Assembly (NCBI RefSeq): GCF_000764305.2
Contig: NW_025947406.1
Location: forward strand, 1,946 to 65,945
Reading direction: 5' to 3'
Source of the DNA: Hyalella azteca
Taxonomy: Eukaryota; Arthropoda; Malacostraca; Amphipoda; Hyalellidae
Length of the DNA: 64,000 nt
How positions within the stretch are numbered: the first letter of the stretch is position 1; each line of letters starts with the position of its first letter. A program made the translations under genes and the position numbers. This document shows positions 39,708-53,271 of this stretch, one piece after another. The notes under the pieces were generated by a model. It did not search any database. It saw nothing but the letters and a program-made list of their open reading frames with translations, and was not told the origin of the DNA.

Positions 39708-40345
39708 AAGCGTTCGTAGACTTCATTCAAAGTGAGCGTTCGTTGACTTTATTCAAGGCGAACGTTCGTAGACTACGTTCTAGGCCAGCGTTCGTTGACA
39801 AGGTGAACGTTCGTAGACTATGTTCTAGGCGAGCGTTCGTAGAGTCCATTCAAAGTAAGCATTCGTAAACTCCATTCAAGGCGGGCCAACCCAAGGAGAG
39901 CGTTCGTTGACTATATTCAAGAAGAGCGTTCGTAGACTACGTTCTAGGCGAGCGTTCGTAGACTCCATTCAAAGTAAGTGTTCGTAGACTTCATTCAAGG
40001 CGGGCCAATCAAAGGAGAGCGTTCGTTGACAATATTTGAGGCGAGCGTTGTAGACTACGTTCAAGGTAAACGTTCGTAGATTCCATTCAAGGCGGGCGTT
40101 CGTAGACTTCATTCTAGGCGAGTGTTCGTAAACTACGTTCAAGACCTGCGTTCGTACATTTCATTCAAGATGAGCGCTCGTAAACTTCATTCACGGTGAG
40201 CGTTCGTGGACCGCATTCACGGTGAGCGTTCGTAGACTCCTTTCTAGGCGAGCTTTCATAGACCGCATTCAGAACAAGAGTTCATAGACCGCATTCAGAA
40301 CAAGCGTTCGTAGACCGCATTCAAGACGAGCGTTCGTAGACTCCT
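39708..40345. repeat. Expanded gcgttcgtagactcc minisatellite in copy 2
   Basis: About 640 bp of imperfect 26-35 bp units built on gcgagcgttcgtagactcc plus attca(a)gg. A larger unit containing gcgggccaa is repeated at about 39880 and 40000, suggesting block duplication. Copy 1 of the segment has only about nine units in two pieces. Confidence 0.93.
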
Positions 40346-41042
40346 ATCTATGCTAGACTCAATTCTAGGCTTCAAGGCTTAAGAGCTAATGGACTCTGTC
40401 GCTTCAAATCATCGATGCTCCTGAACACCAGCTCTATAAAGTCAATGCAGACTCCAGCCTTGCTGCGTTTGTGACTAGAACTATCACAGCATCGGGCAGT
40501 CGAAATTGCCTAGCTTAAATTTTCAACAATTGAAGCTCGAAATTGTGGCTGAATAATTCCAGACCGGAATTATTCAGGAAGTATTGCCAGCCTACGAAGG
40601 ATCTTCTAAATAGTCCTTTTGCCAATAATATTTTTTAACTCCTAAATAAATCTAATCGAAATTTCATAGAGATGCTTCCTGTAATATTTTTGTTCAGACC
40701 TTTAGTCGCCTTTTTGACTGGCACCGAAGTTTACCTGTCTGTCCATATCTTGCTTCCAATTCTACATGCTTTAGGAGCTAAATACTTCGGTAAGTTAGTT
40801 TACGCTCCAACTTATTTGTTCATTATTATTTAACAAAAATAGTTTGCCAACAACTTGCACTAAATTTTTTGACTTATTTGATTATTTGTTAATATTCTGC
40901 ATCATAATTTTCAAATTATAATGTAGAAAGTTTATTTACTGTATTAATCTTACAGAAAAAAATACGTCTTGTCCCCAGATTCTGAATAACCCCTTTTGAA
41001 AAACGTGTGTCGAAAATTCACTTGAGCCCAGGGGTTTACAAT

Positions 41043-41084
41043 AACTGTGATTTAATTAATTAAATCATTAATTAAATCACAGTT
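41043..41084. repeat. Perfect 18-bp hairpin unique to copy 2
   Basis: Arms aactgtgatttaattaat (41043-41060) and its exact inverse (41067-41084) flank a 6-base loop. Copy 1 at about 31372-31396 has only the left arm's sequence, without the inverse. This looks like a new palindrome made by a local template switch. Confidence 0.9.
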
Positions 41085-42173
41085 AATCACCAAATTAAAT
41101 ATCTACATAAAACATTATTGAAATAGATTTTCGTGCGAACTATTTCACTTAATTAAAGTTAAGCCTAAGGAAATGTGATAAATCAGATTAATCATCCAAT
41201 AAATGTTAAAATAAATTCATGATTCTTGAGATTCTGCTAAATTGATTCACCTAACGCATACACACTTGTATCAAACATTTATCTTGGCAAGTGTCCAAGG
41301 CAGAAGGTATTCGGCAAAATTTTCACATTGGTTGGGGAAATAAGTGTGGTTTACTTTCCTCTCCACAGTATTTATTTTTATTTGTTGTCAATTTATTGTA
41401 TCGTCAATTGATTGCTATTGCGGTTGTGTTTATTTTCGTTAATACTCGCAAAGTGGTAACAAAATGTCATCAAAAAATAACCATAAATCTGCTCGTATTA
41501 GTCACATCAAAAATGTTCAGTAGTACTTGAATAATTCATTTTGTTAAACATACTCATAGAATGATTTTTATTACACAACCTCAGTATTCCAAATTACGAG
41601 CAGTTACGAAATTCGGTAACTTTTAATTGCGTTTATTAATTGCGTTCTAACCTGACATGCATTAGACTAGATAATAAATTTACCCCTAAGAGTTTGTCAA
41701 CAGTTCGTCTCAGAATATTTGAATATTTACCACTGAAAATTGTTTTTTGGCTCGCCACGCACGTAGCAAGTTTATTGTCGTTATTCATGGAAATTTGACT
41801 GAGAAAATACCCCGGAAAATTTTTCTATGCCAAAGCGTAGCTAGAGGTCGAGAACTGCTCCTGGTTCACGAGTGTTGATTGTAATAATGAAGATTATTCG
41901 TGCGGAAAACGATGCGAAGTTTCTTATATAAAGTTTTTGATCCATTTCTTTTGCAATTTGCATCCGATGTTGAATCTACGGCACGCGACTTCTACACTTC
42001 ATGACGAAGAACTACGACACGCGCTCGAGCTTTTTTGCGAAAAACTTTTTAGGTGATTTATCGACTATTTCTTGTATGCGAATAAATAACGATAGTCTCA
42101 CGTGGAAGCAGCCGATGCAAGACAGACGATAAGGATAAAACTTTTAGGGTCTAGTAAATGATCGGCGAACAGC

Positions 42174-42623
42174 GCATAGTGCCTTTACGCTGCCTCATTA
42201 AACTGATAAATTCTGCACTCACAGCCCGACGCAAACTACTTACATTTATCTGAGGCCTCACTTTCCTCCAGCAAATCGTGGTCTCCTATCCTCAGTGGCT
42301 TCTTGTTATCGTGCTCAATGTTGAGCAACGGTAGTAAAATTAAACTGCATTTGAAAAATGAAAGTCGTATTCAATCTGTCTGTGAATTCTTCTCTTCTTA
42401 TCAATTTTCATAATATGGAAGTGAGTCAAAGTTTATACTAAAAATATTCATGTTCAATCTTCTATAACACATTTTTTATCGTGCTCTATTGGAAACATCA
42501 GCGAAAAATACAAAGGGAACTTCAAATGTGTTCATTTTATAGTCTATCATTACACTTGATCGTACAGCAAAAGATGAGACAATAAATGTAAACAAAATTT
42601 TTATTTTATAGCTCACTTTCTTT
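42174..42623. other. 450-bp insert present only in copy 2
   Basis: In copy 1 the flanks gcgaacagc and acctctcttcttggc are joined (about 32305). Here they are separated by about 450 bp. No terminal repeats, target duplication, tail or coding frame was recognised; it could be a deletion in copy 1 instead. Confidence 0.7.
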
Positions 42624-45600
42624 CACCTCTCTTCTTGGCATAGATCAATGCGATAAAATTATTCAAGATCCGATGATAAATTTTCGCTCTTTGAGGTTTC
42701 TGAAAAAATCTATACCAGATTAAATCCGTTTTAGTTTACTTCGAGGGTACATGATGAGAATAGCAGAAAGAATTTAGATGAGAACTAAATAATTAATAAT
42801 TAATAGATTAAAAGATGAATAATTGAATTCCGATGCATTGTTAAAGTCGTATTAATGAAATGAATTTATTGTGTAAATAACATGTATCGTTTCGGTGCAA
42901 AATACAATAGAATAACACTGTTACAATTTTAGTTTGAATTAGCTATAACAGTTAATTTCGTTATTAAATATCTATTTTTAAAGCTCATAGTTGTGCGAGT
43001 CTCGAGCGAAAGTCGAGAAGATAAACTCCGTTAACTGCGCGGCCAATATTTGTGGTGTGAAAAGAAATCGACGACGGACATTTGTGCAGCATATTTGCAC
43101 TAGAGCCAACAATGCAACTGGAGGCGCTCTTTCATTTGCTGAACGAAGCTTGTCTTGCTTCGTCATGAAGACAAGTAATTATATAGGTGGTATTTACGAT
43201 GATAAATAAAAGGTTTCACGGTGATATATAATAATTATAGTTATTATGTTGAATGTTTAACGCGTGGAAAAATTATCAAAAACTAAGCTCCCTGTCATTC
43301 TGTAACTAGTTTCTTGCTACAACGCGAAATATTTTCGTTCCAAAAAACGAAAATATTTGTTGGTAAAACTGTTATTGGAAAAATTCAGGTTTCTGTTCGG
43401 CAATGAGGCAAATTGAATGGAATTTTATTTTCTTACTGGATGGCATTTTGTACAAAATTTACAACCCAACCTCTGATTTTTTCTTTGAAATTATTTTCAT
43501 TTTTTGTCTTTTTTATTAGTAATAATCAATACGATTGCACATTTAATCTCTGATTCGTTGAATATATCTTAAAATAACATCCAATACATTTTCCTACTTT
43601 ATTCGAAAAGTTCATGGTAAAAAGAAATCGTTTAATAAATTTTCTCAATCTTATTATTAATAATATTCTGATGATGATAATTCTAAAAAAAACTCGGAAT
43701 CCCCGACAGCAAAATATTATTTGATTCGCACATTAGCTACTCCTGCCATGAGGTTGCGTCATAATCATAGAATCAACATTCTTTAATTTGCAATAAAATG
43801 CTTTATTTGATGTGCAAAAATTTTCGGAGTGCATGATGTCGACAAATTCCTAAGTTCGGAATTGATAAATAAGTTCATGAAACAATGTTTCTCTGGATTT
43901 GCTTTGCATTATAGCGATTCGAATGACATTTCCTCAAGTCTCCCCCTTGTTTGCTAATGAATTGATAAAGCCGATAAATTTTATTGCGCAAAATATTCTT
44001 ATGAGTTTCTGGTGACTTACAAATCAATTGCTATAAGAGGGTTTTTAAATTGAATTTTCACTCGAAAGTTGTATGAATATTTCGGGGCTTTATTTTCTAT
44101 TAATAAATTACTTAATGTTTTAATAGGTGTTAATTTAACATTGTTGTTAAAATTTTAGTCACATGATACCGCGTTTCAAGCTCTTGTTCTATTTAACTCA
44201 AAACCCATTTCACATTTCTTATTCTTGCAGAGATTTCCAAGCACTTTTACTTGTTAAAAAATTCAGAAATGACACCAAACTCCCAAACTAAATTCTTTGG
44301 AGCTGTTCCACTTACCGCGTGATTTAAGACCCTAGCGTTGCTACGGTCATGGCAGAATGTCTCGGTCTGCAGCCATTACTGTTCACTCCATCTCATGTCA
44401 GATATCGGCAACGAGCCTTCCAATCCTCAAATGAAAGTCGCATTAGAATTTTCGAGATTTCTGACGCTGGCTTCGTGTTCTAGGTTTCTCATTTGCACCT
44501 TCTTCCATTGCACTATTTCTAGTAAACTGATTTCTACTTTTCCACCGTTTATTATATATGATGAATGTAAGTTTAATTTTATAAAACGGGGCTCTGATGG
44601 GAGTACTTCATTTTTAATACTGGGAACTTGGTTTAAAATGACAGGATAATCAATCCCGGTTAACGCCGGCTAGCCTGTGTGTATTTTACCAAATTTCAGA
44701 CATATCACTTGTTTACTTTAATTTGGTTAAAAAAATTGAAATGACAATTTCTCAATTTGTTTTTCTATTCATAGTACTTCAGTAAGCCAGTATTTATAGC
44801 ATGAGATAAATGTCTACTGCTTAATCAATTTAAGGTACACTAATATTTTTGTTAACATTAATTAACACGTAATTCCTGTATACCCTTTTGCTCCAAACAT
44901 ATGAAATTTTAGTATTTTTCTACAACGATATTTTTGCCTCGAGATTCAGCAGCTCGAGATGAAATCACTTGCTGTGAAATAACACAGGAAGCAATAACTT
45001 GTCCAGAGATTGCGAAAATAGAACACATGAAATAATTTAAAGCGAGGAATTCGAGACAATTTTCCGGCAGGTTTCTCCCGACGCCATCTTTAGCGGGGAT
45101 TCATCTTATTAATCTTCTATTTTGGACCTGTTAGACTAACGTCGGAGAGTAATAATTTGGAGAACCGATCGCAACACACAGTATCAGTGTAAATTTAGGT
45201 GACTTTACACGAGCGATTTTGTCTTGCCAGTCAAAAGTTTGTCACGTACAACTTTATCGCATTTTTTCGGAAGGTCCACATTTTTGTAAAATTTTATATA
45301 TTTTTCCAACATATTTAATTTTCAGATAAATAATAAAACCTCGTGGGAAACTGCAGAAAAATTTAGAAAATCAAGCAATTTTTTAGAAGGGAGTATGAAT
45401 AATATCCATTATTAACATAGAATAAATCAATCGGATTACCTGGAAATGTCTGCAATTAAAAAAATGTTCTAGCATAAAATGAAGTAATTTATTGCTTATT
45501 GCCTAGATTTGAATTTAGACATTTATCAAGAAAATCACTTATTTCCATATTGCTTTTCATTGATTTATTTCGGAATTTTCTTATTCGTCTACAAATGACT

Positions 45601-45850
45601 CTATATTCAACTGGCTCTAATTGTTCTTAGAAGATAAATAGTAGCTCTTCAATTGAAAATAAAGCTCTTAATGGTCAATATAATATGTACGAGCAATTGG
45701 AGTTTTTATTTTTCATTTCCACGTCCGTATTTAACAGATAAGCATAATTTAAAAATCTTCATTTAATTTGGTAAGGATAGAGTATTTAATTTAATTTGCG
45801 GTTTTGGTTTTTGAATATTGCCGCCTCTAGCGCTATCACAAAACACGTGT

Positions 45851-46200
45851 ATTTTTATTATTACAACACTTCTCTTTAACTTCACTTCTTGTTGTTTGTT
45901 TGTTTGTTTGTCTGCTACAAATCTTGTAATCGAAATTTAACACACTTCTACCTATCCTCTCGATCTGAGATTTTGCACATTTGTGTAAAGTTGGAGACAA
46001 TGCATGAATCAAAATATTAATGTCAAAATAAATGATTTTAAAAATTACAAAAAATTTCTGTATTAAAAAAATTTAAAAAACAATTTTGTCAGCTAAAAAT
46101 CTTATAACTGATATATGACACACTTTTACCTGTCAAATTGATCTGAAAATTTGCACACTTGTGTGAAGTCAGAGGCAATGCATGAATCAAATTATAAAAT
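45851..46200. repeat. TTGT microsatellite and a 178-bp diverged tandem pair
   Basis: A ttgtttgtttgtttg run at about 45891-45911 is followed by two related units offset by 178 bp. Both contain an atcttgtaa/atcttataa motif, an acacacttntacct motif, gatctga and a tgcatgaatcaaa motif (46001 and 46179). This may be part of a dispersed repeat family; only these two units are visible here. Confidence 0.7.
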
Positions 46201-49200
46201 AAATAATTTTGAAAAAAAATCATATATTAAAAAATTTTATATATTAAAAAATTGAAAAATTATTTTTTTTAATATTCGAAAATTAAATGAGAAATTCATT
46301 GTACTTCTGTAAGATTGGAGAACTTATTTTACGCGAAACGAAGCACATATCCTTTTCATTATATGTTCTGTCATCGCATGCATGAGCTTCCACAATATTG
46401 TTAACCATTGATCAGTTGTAGACACCCTTCGGTATCACGATTCTAAACTCCGTAAATGAATTGCACAATTAAATAAATTCCTCCATTTAGTTTCTTAATT
46501 AACTAATGAGTGAAATTATATGAATTAAAATGTATTCCTATGTTCGAGTCGTACAAACCCCTGCATATCCTCAAGGTAATGAACTAATTTAAACTTTGCT
46601 TCCAAATTATTGGCAGAGACAACGCGTGCGTCAAGTTCTCTGCAGCAGCATTTCTGGCGTGCAAGCCTGCATTCGAGACACAGATTGCAATGCAATAACT
46701 CCTGAAGTTATGACACTGATAGCGGCGCTGGAATGTCTTGAAATTATTACCTTATGTGAGGAGGACCATGAGTTAGGATTTTAGGTGTTGTGGAAGCAAT
46801 AGATGCTATTGAACGGTATGTCCTATTCACCACTTTAGTTTCTTACATACTAGAAAGCAATTATTATTACTAATAGTGTTAAAGATTCATTCATGGGTAC
46901 GTGTTACCTTGGGGCTAAGGTATATATGTACTTACGAGGATATACTGTATATGTAACATACGTAAATTAGTCTACGGTTATTACTACTAATATTTAAGTT
47001 GCTTTTTATCTCAGATTAACATTTTTATTTATTAAAAAAGGCAATTTATGTAGATCGTAAAATTTGTCGGTAAAAATATATAATTGCATACAAATACTTA
47101 TTTTAATTGCTGCCAAAATCTAGAAAATTTTTTTGCAAGCCTCGATGCTGTATTTAGGTTGCAGCTTCAATAAAGGCACGAATTAATTGTGGGTCAGAAC
47201 TCACAAACTTTGCCAAAACAAAAGTTCAGACGAATAAACTTTAAATCAAAGTTAAAATTATCTAGTCCTCATGCGCCATGAACTAATCCCTCATTTTACG
47301 AGCGCAGATCTTGGAATTTAATTATACTCTCGACTGCAAGACTTGCCCGAAGATGTTTGTTCGTCGGAACTAATCAACGCTCGCTAAATGAGGCTCTAAG
47401 TTTCTTGACTCTAGCCTCAACCCAGCCCGATGAGCCACAGACGTGCCTTGGCTCACCAATTGCAGCGGCACTGCGGCAATGAAGGTTAGTTTCCATCAAG
47501 CCATCAAAGACGTCAATTTCGTCTAACTTGTTTCCAGCTCGCAACGTGGCTTGCTTAAACGTGAAATAAAGGTATCAAGGTTGTGTTATGTTCATAATTA
47601 CTTAATGAATGATGGCGACGTTGGTCGTGACTTTTTGTCATAAGATTTAGGGACGAAGTTAATGACTATCAAGGAAGGTGTGAGAAACTGAACCACATTT
47701 AATATCGAATTGGACGGAGTATCATCTTAAGTTCTGGATTAGTCTCTTGGGCGCTCTCGTGAATTGACCGCATGCGAGTATCGGGAAATCATCCTGAATA
47801 AGTTTCGAAGAATACTCTAGTCCGTATGGTAATTTATACACCATGATAGACATCTTCCGCAAATAATTAAATAAGAAACGGTTTGCAAAAATTAAGGTAC
47901 AGATAATTATAAGGAAACCCTAAATAAGGTATATTAATCCAATAAGTTTTAGCGAAAAGCCCTAAATTACTTGCTAGTAGGAGAGAACTGATGATTGGTG
48001 TATTTAGTGTATTCAACTCAATATTTACTTTAATAGAAATCTGGCTCAAATAACGGCGAAGGGTTGAACCTAAAGCCTGGGTTCTGAACTGGTAAAAACT
48101 AAGGACTGCGCACCCTCACAGGAGTTGAGGATTGTGAAGCTGTGGGAGGACATAAGTAATTACATTTTAGTTATACGTTATAGCGCATTGTTGGGGACTA
48201 ATCAATAAATAAACATCATCTGACCCCGAACACTTGGCCAATGATCGCAAATAAAAAAGGATGAATAAACACTGATAAGTTAAGAACTATAATAACAAAA
48301 GAACGATAAATACAAGAAAACAAAACTATAAACCGTGTATCTTTCTAGCCCTTGCCTTTAAATTCTTAAGAATCCTAGGTTCGGAGCCCCGCTGAAAAAA
48401 CACAAATAAATACAAATTAAGGACTTGAATTAACGGAACTCTAACAAATGAATATAACACATAAATGAAACTAATATAAATAATATTGAATATCACCAAA
48501 AAAGCCACCACTATATCAACACGAAGATCAACACGATAAATAATGCAAGTACTAACCTCTGTGGTGGATCACATAGCAATGACAAGTTACAGGGCGGGTC
48601 TAAACGAGGTCACGTAATAGTAACTCAGAAACAAAATGACAAACACGTAACCAAACTATCGATAAAATTATTATTTCTGCAGGCGGTCCCTAACAGCATG
48701 ATCAACGTTGCATGGTGCTGCTACCGTCAAATTACTGTGCATCCGCTTCAATATCCGCAAAAACTATAAATGCGTACTAACATAAATCAATATTCACAGC
48801 TAAACATCGTTGTATATTCACTTAGATTAAGATTCTAGAGCTAAAGGTAGCACCTGGAACTTTGACCAGTCGCTCCTGTCTATCAGGCATAAATGAGACA
48901 GTTCAGGTGGCTGTTCGAAAACGACTAATCTGCCATATATGGTCACGTCAGACCAGACGTGTTACCATCGTATTAGACGGCCAGGGTCTATTTAATATTA
49001 CTTATTCTGTCAATTCAGAAACAAAAGTATATGATACAATTTTTAGTTGATCTTCTGACCGTTCTGTCTCTATATTGTATTACTGGGAATTTCTGCATAA
49101 TTTTTCTGGGTAATAATATAGAATTAATTTTTCTTAAATAACTTGAATTTTTGTGTCAAAACTTTTTTTAGTGCGTCTGGATCGCGAAAACCAAATTTGG

Positions 49201-51730
49201 GCTAGATTTTCACAGAACATTCTCACTCAAGCGGCCGCAATGTTTAATTTTTTATATCACTCTTCAGATGATTGACTAGAGACTCAACTTCTGTTATAAA
49301 TCACGAAGTAACGCGGCAAATATAAATTCAAAATTGCAAACAATTTTTTCGATGGAAATAATTACTAGCTTTCTGGCAGCCTTAGTTTCCCATTAAAGAT
49401 ACAAAAAGTATAGCTACAAAAAAATTAAACATCATTATATATTAGAAGCACAGCACTATTATTCTAATTCCAGGAAAAACCTGCCAGGAAAAACTTGCAA
49501 AATTGCCAGGAAAAACCTGCAATTTCGGCTTCCAATTGAAAGTTGCAATCGCTATGATTGCGTGGCCACCCGTTGCCAGATTTCCACTTTTCCCCGTCAA
49601 ATGTCACGCTCGAACCTGTGTTCATTGAACAATGGCTGATCCAATAGTGGAGTGCTTGGCAATATTTTCCAGAGATTTGGTCCGTATCGGAAGCCCAATT
49701 TTTGAGACTAGAATGTGAACTGAAATGCGAAGTAGCACCAATATTTTCTGTCAAAGCTCTGATGTCCTTTCGATAACATTTCTGTGGCTGCGGGAAGACT
49801 TGGGTTTCTCCACAAGAATTGTGAGAAGAATGCATTTGGAAATCCTTACGGCAAGTTCTATGCATGTGTTTCGAACTGCATTTTTCGGGAAAATGTTAAT
49901 TAGAACAAATTTTTGCTTATAGTCCAGAGTAATACATATCTACACTCCTTTATTTTACCCTAGAATAATAAACTAAATTTAAACTTAGATTTTTACAAAT
50001 ATAATTTGCGTAGAATACGAGTATGTACACAATAGTAAGAAAATGATACTGTGGACTTTAATCATGATTATCTATCATCAAATAATAACCTATTTGATAC
50101 AATAGAATAATGGCTACCCAAACTACCCATGAAAACAGTCTTCCGATTACGCTATTTGCGTGACCATCTTATAGCAGAATTTAGCAGAATTTATTCCCAT
50201 TTAATGTCAAGCAGACTTTATCTATTGGACGTCTAGTAGAACTTTCCCATAAGCAAACTTACACGTCCATAATTTTTTCAGGGACAATAATTGGAGACGA
50301 AGAAGAATATCCGATTTTAAGGAATCTTTTCTAGACATTTCAAATCAATGGTTTAACTTTCCAATGCATTCCCACTCGTACTCGTATGTTATGATTAGTT
50401 TCCGTCAAAGATGTCATCTCATTAAAATAAAAGGTAAGTCTTATGGCTCCTGCCGAAACTTGTTAAAGCTTAGCAAATACTGTTTAGCTTACACAACGCA
50501 TGTGACTTTTTTGTCGTATTGCTGTATATTGAATAACTGTTTAATTTTTTTTTCATGTGAAGAAAAAAATTTGCTCGAGATTCTACTATTCTTAACCAAA
50601 GTAGCTGAATAATTAGAGCTCATTTTTTAATGCTTGCATCTACGAGCGCTTCTCGAACAAAAGATGGAAATGATGAAATTCAGAATACCAATATATCTAA
50701 ATGTTATTGAAGTAATCGGTATTGAAGAATATGTATTTATATGAAATTTATTAATATGAATTTTATTAATTTTTGAAATTTATATTAATAATATATATGA
50801 AATTTATATTATTATTATAATATGAATTATGATATAATATAATAATATAGTACTGATATGAAATTTATATGAAAATATAAATTTCAAGATAAATGAGCTC
50901 ATAGTTGTCGAAGCAACGAGTATAATTTATATGATTTCATATTGCATTTCACCTGTTATAGCATTGCATCCATATAAATTAATATGTAAAGTTCATGGAA
51001 AATTTCTGATGGGAAAATTTACTGTGACTGATTTTTTCGCTGAGTTTCCTTCCCTAGAGCGCGTGATAATTATACTGCAAGATCCAAGAGATTAGTTATT
51101 CATTTTATCTTCATATGCATTTCTCTGCATAGATAAAATGTTATCAAACGAGATAACCGACTCTCCTGGAGGATAGATAGCATCGATTGATATAAATTTT
51201 CGTTGATATTACATTACAATAGCAATAATCTAAATAAGGTTCTATGGAACTCTGAGCTTAGTTTAGTAAGATTTGCAATACTAACGATTATTCATATTTA
51301 TGTCGATATGAGGACTTATACGGACCAAACAGTGGAGCTGCAAATAGTATACAAAAGCAATTTAAACTCAGCTTTACCTCTGCTTAAACTTTACATATGT
51401 AACGACTCTGCCGCACTGCGCTATTTAAAGTTAGTTTGAAGTTAACTTCGTATCAAAGTTTGTTAAAGTTGAAGGAACAGTGGAGTGAGTGTCAGAGTTA
51501 CCAATATAAATTCAAGTATTGCATCAGTCATCAATGTCTCTCTTACGCTTACCCTTTGCTATCCAGTTAAAAATGCCACGATAATCATTAATTCTATTGG
51601 CACATAAATAAATAAACACATCTAACATTTGATAAGGTTGGCCTATTGTGACCAGTGTTCCCATGGCAACACGCATGTATTTATTTATACGTAGGGTTAA
51701 GTTAATGGATTCTCAGCAGCTATTTGTTGC
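46201..51730. other. AT-rich intergenic DNA with weak gene candidates only
   Basis: No supported gene. The least unlikely candidate is a higher-GC patch at 46610-46784, listed separately. A minus frame at 49464-49865 (133 codons) has no domain I recognise. About 50740-50890 is a nearly pure A/T stretch made of aaatttatat-type repeats. Remaining frames are short. Confidence 0.5.
46610..46784 (+). CDS. Possible exon, unidentified
   Basis: An open plus-strand stretch of clearly higher GC than its surroundings follows a plausible splice acceptor (attattggcag, ending about 46616). It encodes roughly 55 residues with several cysteines (for example SGVQACIRDTDC) and a leucine-rich end, then stops at 46784. 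I see no matching donor or partner exon and no family match. It may be a terminal exon of an unknown gene or chance. Confidence 0.15.
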
Positions 51731-51892
51731 TGTGGCAGAGCAGTTCTGTCTGTGACAGAGCAGTTAGGTCTGTGACAGAGCAGTTAGGTCTGTAGCAGAG
51801 CAGTTCTGTCTGTGGCAGAGCAGTTCTGTTTGTGGCAGAGCAGTTCTGTCTGTGGCAGAGCAGTTCTGTCTGTGGCAGAGCAGTTCTGTACG
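51731..51892. repeat. 20-bp minisatellite (8 copies)
   Basis: Head-to-tail copies of gcagagcagttctgtctgtg with variants gttaggtc and gtagcagag. The minus frame 51720-52019 reads through it as TALPQTELLC-like repeats. No domain or exon structure supports a protein. Confidence 0.93.
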
Positions 51893-52097
51893 GGAGCGAC
51901 AGTTCCATGCAACACTGTAAGCTACTCTCAACCAGCCTCTGATTGATGAAGAACTTGTTTACATCGCCTCGGCAACATTCTATTTTCACGAAGACTTCCC
52001 TGGATCTTCCAGCCTCCATCCATCAATGAGTGAACGCACCGTGGGCCCCGGCATTTACATCAGTGGGACCGCCCTAGGGGCCGTACTTGCAAAATTT

Positions 52098-52250
52098 ACT
52101 TAACCTTCTACCGCCGTATGTCACTCTCCCGGAACGTAACTTTTAACTTAACCCTCTACCGCCGTATGTCACTCTCCTGATACATAACTTTTAACTTAAC
52201 CCTCTACCGCCGTATGTCACTCTCCGGCAACATAAATTTCAACTTAAATT
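52098..52250. repeat. 48-bp tandem repeat (3 copies)
   Basis: Three units contain acttaaccctctaccgccg and tatgtcactctcc, spaced 48-49 bp. They are well conserved, with differences mainly after the ctcc. Confidence 0.92.
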
Positions 52251-52440
52251 ATACGCAAACTATTGAGTGTAGCAAACCGGAGGATGTTTGTACACAACAG
52301 AGAACATTTAAAGTTGTCGTACGTGGCGGCAACCATCAGTGCAAGTCATTTTGCGCTCACTAGAACGCATTCTTTTTGGGAAGTAGGCTTGTGCAATATT
52401 GCTCCGGTTCCTCATGTCAGGCGGTAGAGGGATAATTATG

Positions 52441-52700
52441 TACACGCGGCAGCCGAAGTACTCGTAGCGGCATAAGTACATGTAGCGGCCCAAGTACACG
52501 TGGCGGTTTATCAAGCGTTACGGCCTAAGAACACATAGCGAACCAAATACCCGTAGCGGTCTTAGTAGGTACACGTAGCGGCCTAAGTACACATACCGAT
52601 TTAAGTACACGTAGCGGCTCAAGCACGCGCAACGGCCTAAGTACAAGTAGCAGTAGTAGCACCTCGCGCAACGGCCTAAATAATAGCACCTCAAGTGCAC
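52441..52700. repeat. 18-bp degenerate minisatellite
   Basis: About a dozen imperfect units of acgtagcggcctaagtac, with some length variants. On the minus strand the 18-bp period keeps a frame open (52518-52871 and 52308-52514) reading a YLGRYV-like hexapeptide. The frame is interrupted between the two pieces and has no recognisable domain. Confidence 0.88.
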
Positions 52701-53271
52701 GAAAATAATGATTCCTCGTCTGTCTCCGTTGGGTTTAGCTTCAAAAACCGGCATATACTCACTGACGGAGTTAGGAACTCTTAATAATTTTTCATAGTAC
52801 GCCCCCTGGAGGCTGAGAAGCACTGCTAGGTTAGCTCGGCTGGTCAGTATTCGGGTACTGAATATTCTCATACAAATTTATACGCTGTTTATTCATGCGT
52901 GCAACATAGCTTACTCATCATAGCTCATAGTTCATTCCATCGCCAAGGGATCCTTTAAATTAAGTTTTAAGCAAAGTTTTTTACAGTTCTAGCAAATAAA
53001 GATAGAATATTAAACAATCACATTCACGTTATATTTCCTTAAGCGATGACATTATAAAACCTTTTACAAGCACGACGCCTATTATTGCACATTTTCCGCT
53101 CTCAATTAATCAAATTCAACCTTGTGTTTCATAATTCAATTCTAGTGCACCATAAAAACCTGGTCAGCAGTGTTATTTCCTTTATAATTTCCAACACGCT
53201 GATATTTTGCTGGTACGGCCAATCCCTACGAGGAGTTGGCCGGAGAATAAGTTGATTAACACGGCCAGTCC

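Larger units (their letters stand above)
37633..45850 (+). repeat. About 8-kb segmental duplication, copy 2
   Basis: Direct-orientation copy of 27903-35512. Relative to copy 1 it carries a short Helentron-like insertion (38391-38527), a longer minisatellite (39708-40345), a new hairpin (41043-41084) and an insert of about 450 bp (42174-42623). The open frame at 38740-39075 matches copy 1's 28860-29195, but differences between them are mainly non-synonymous in both the plus frame and the overlapping minus frame, which argues against a conserved protein. Confidence 0.93.

Noticed and set aside
49464..49865. 133-codon minus frame as a gene
   Set aside because: No recognisable domain or splice context. 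The end contains a short repeated peptide (AGFSW) from a local DNA repeat (ccaggaaaaacctgc).
51720..52871. Repeat-protein genes on the minus strand (TELLC and YLGRYV repeats)
   Set aside because: Both come from minisatellites with periods that allow open frames, and they stop between arrays without exon structure.
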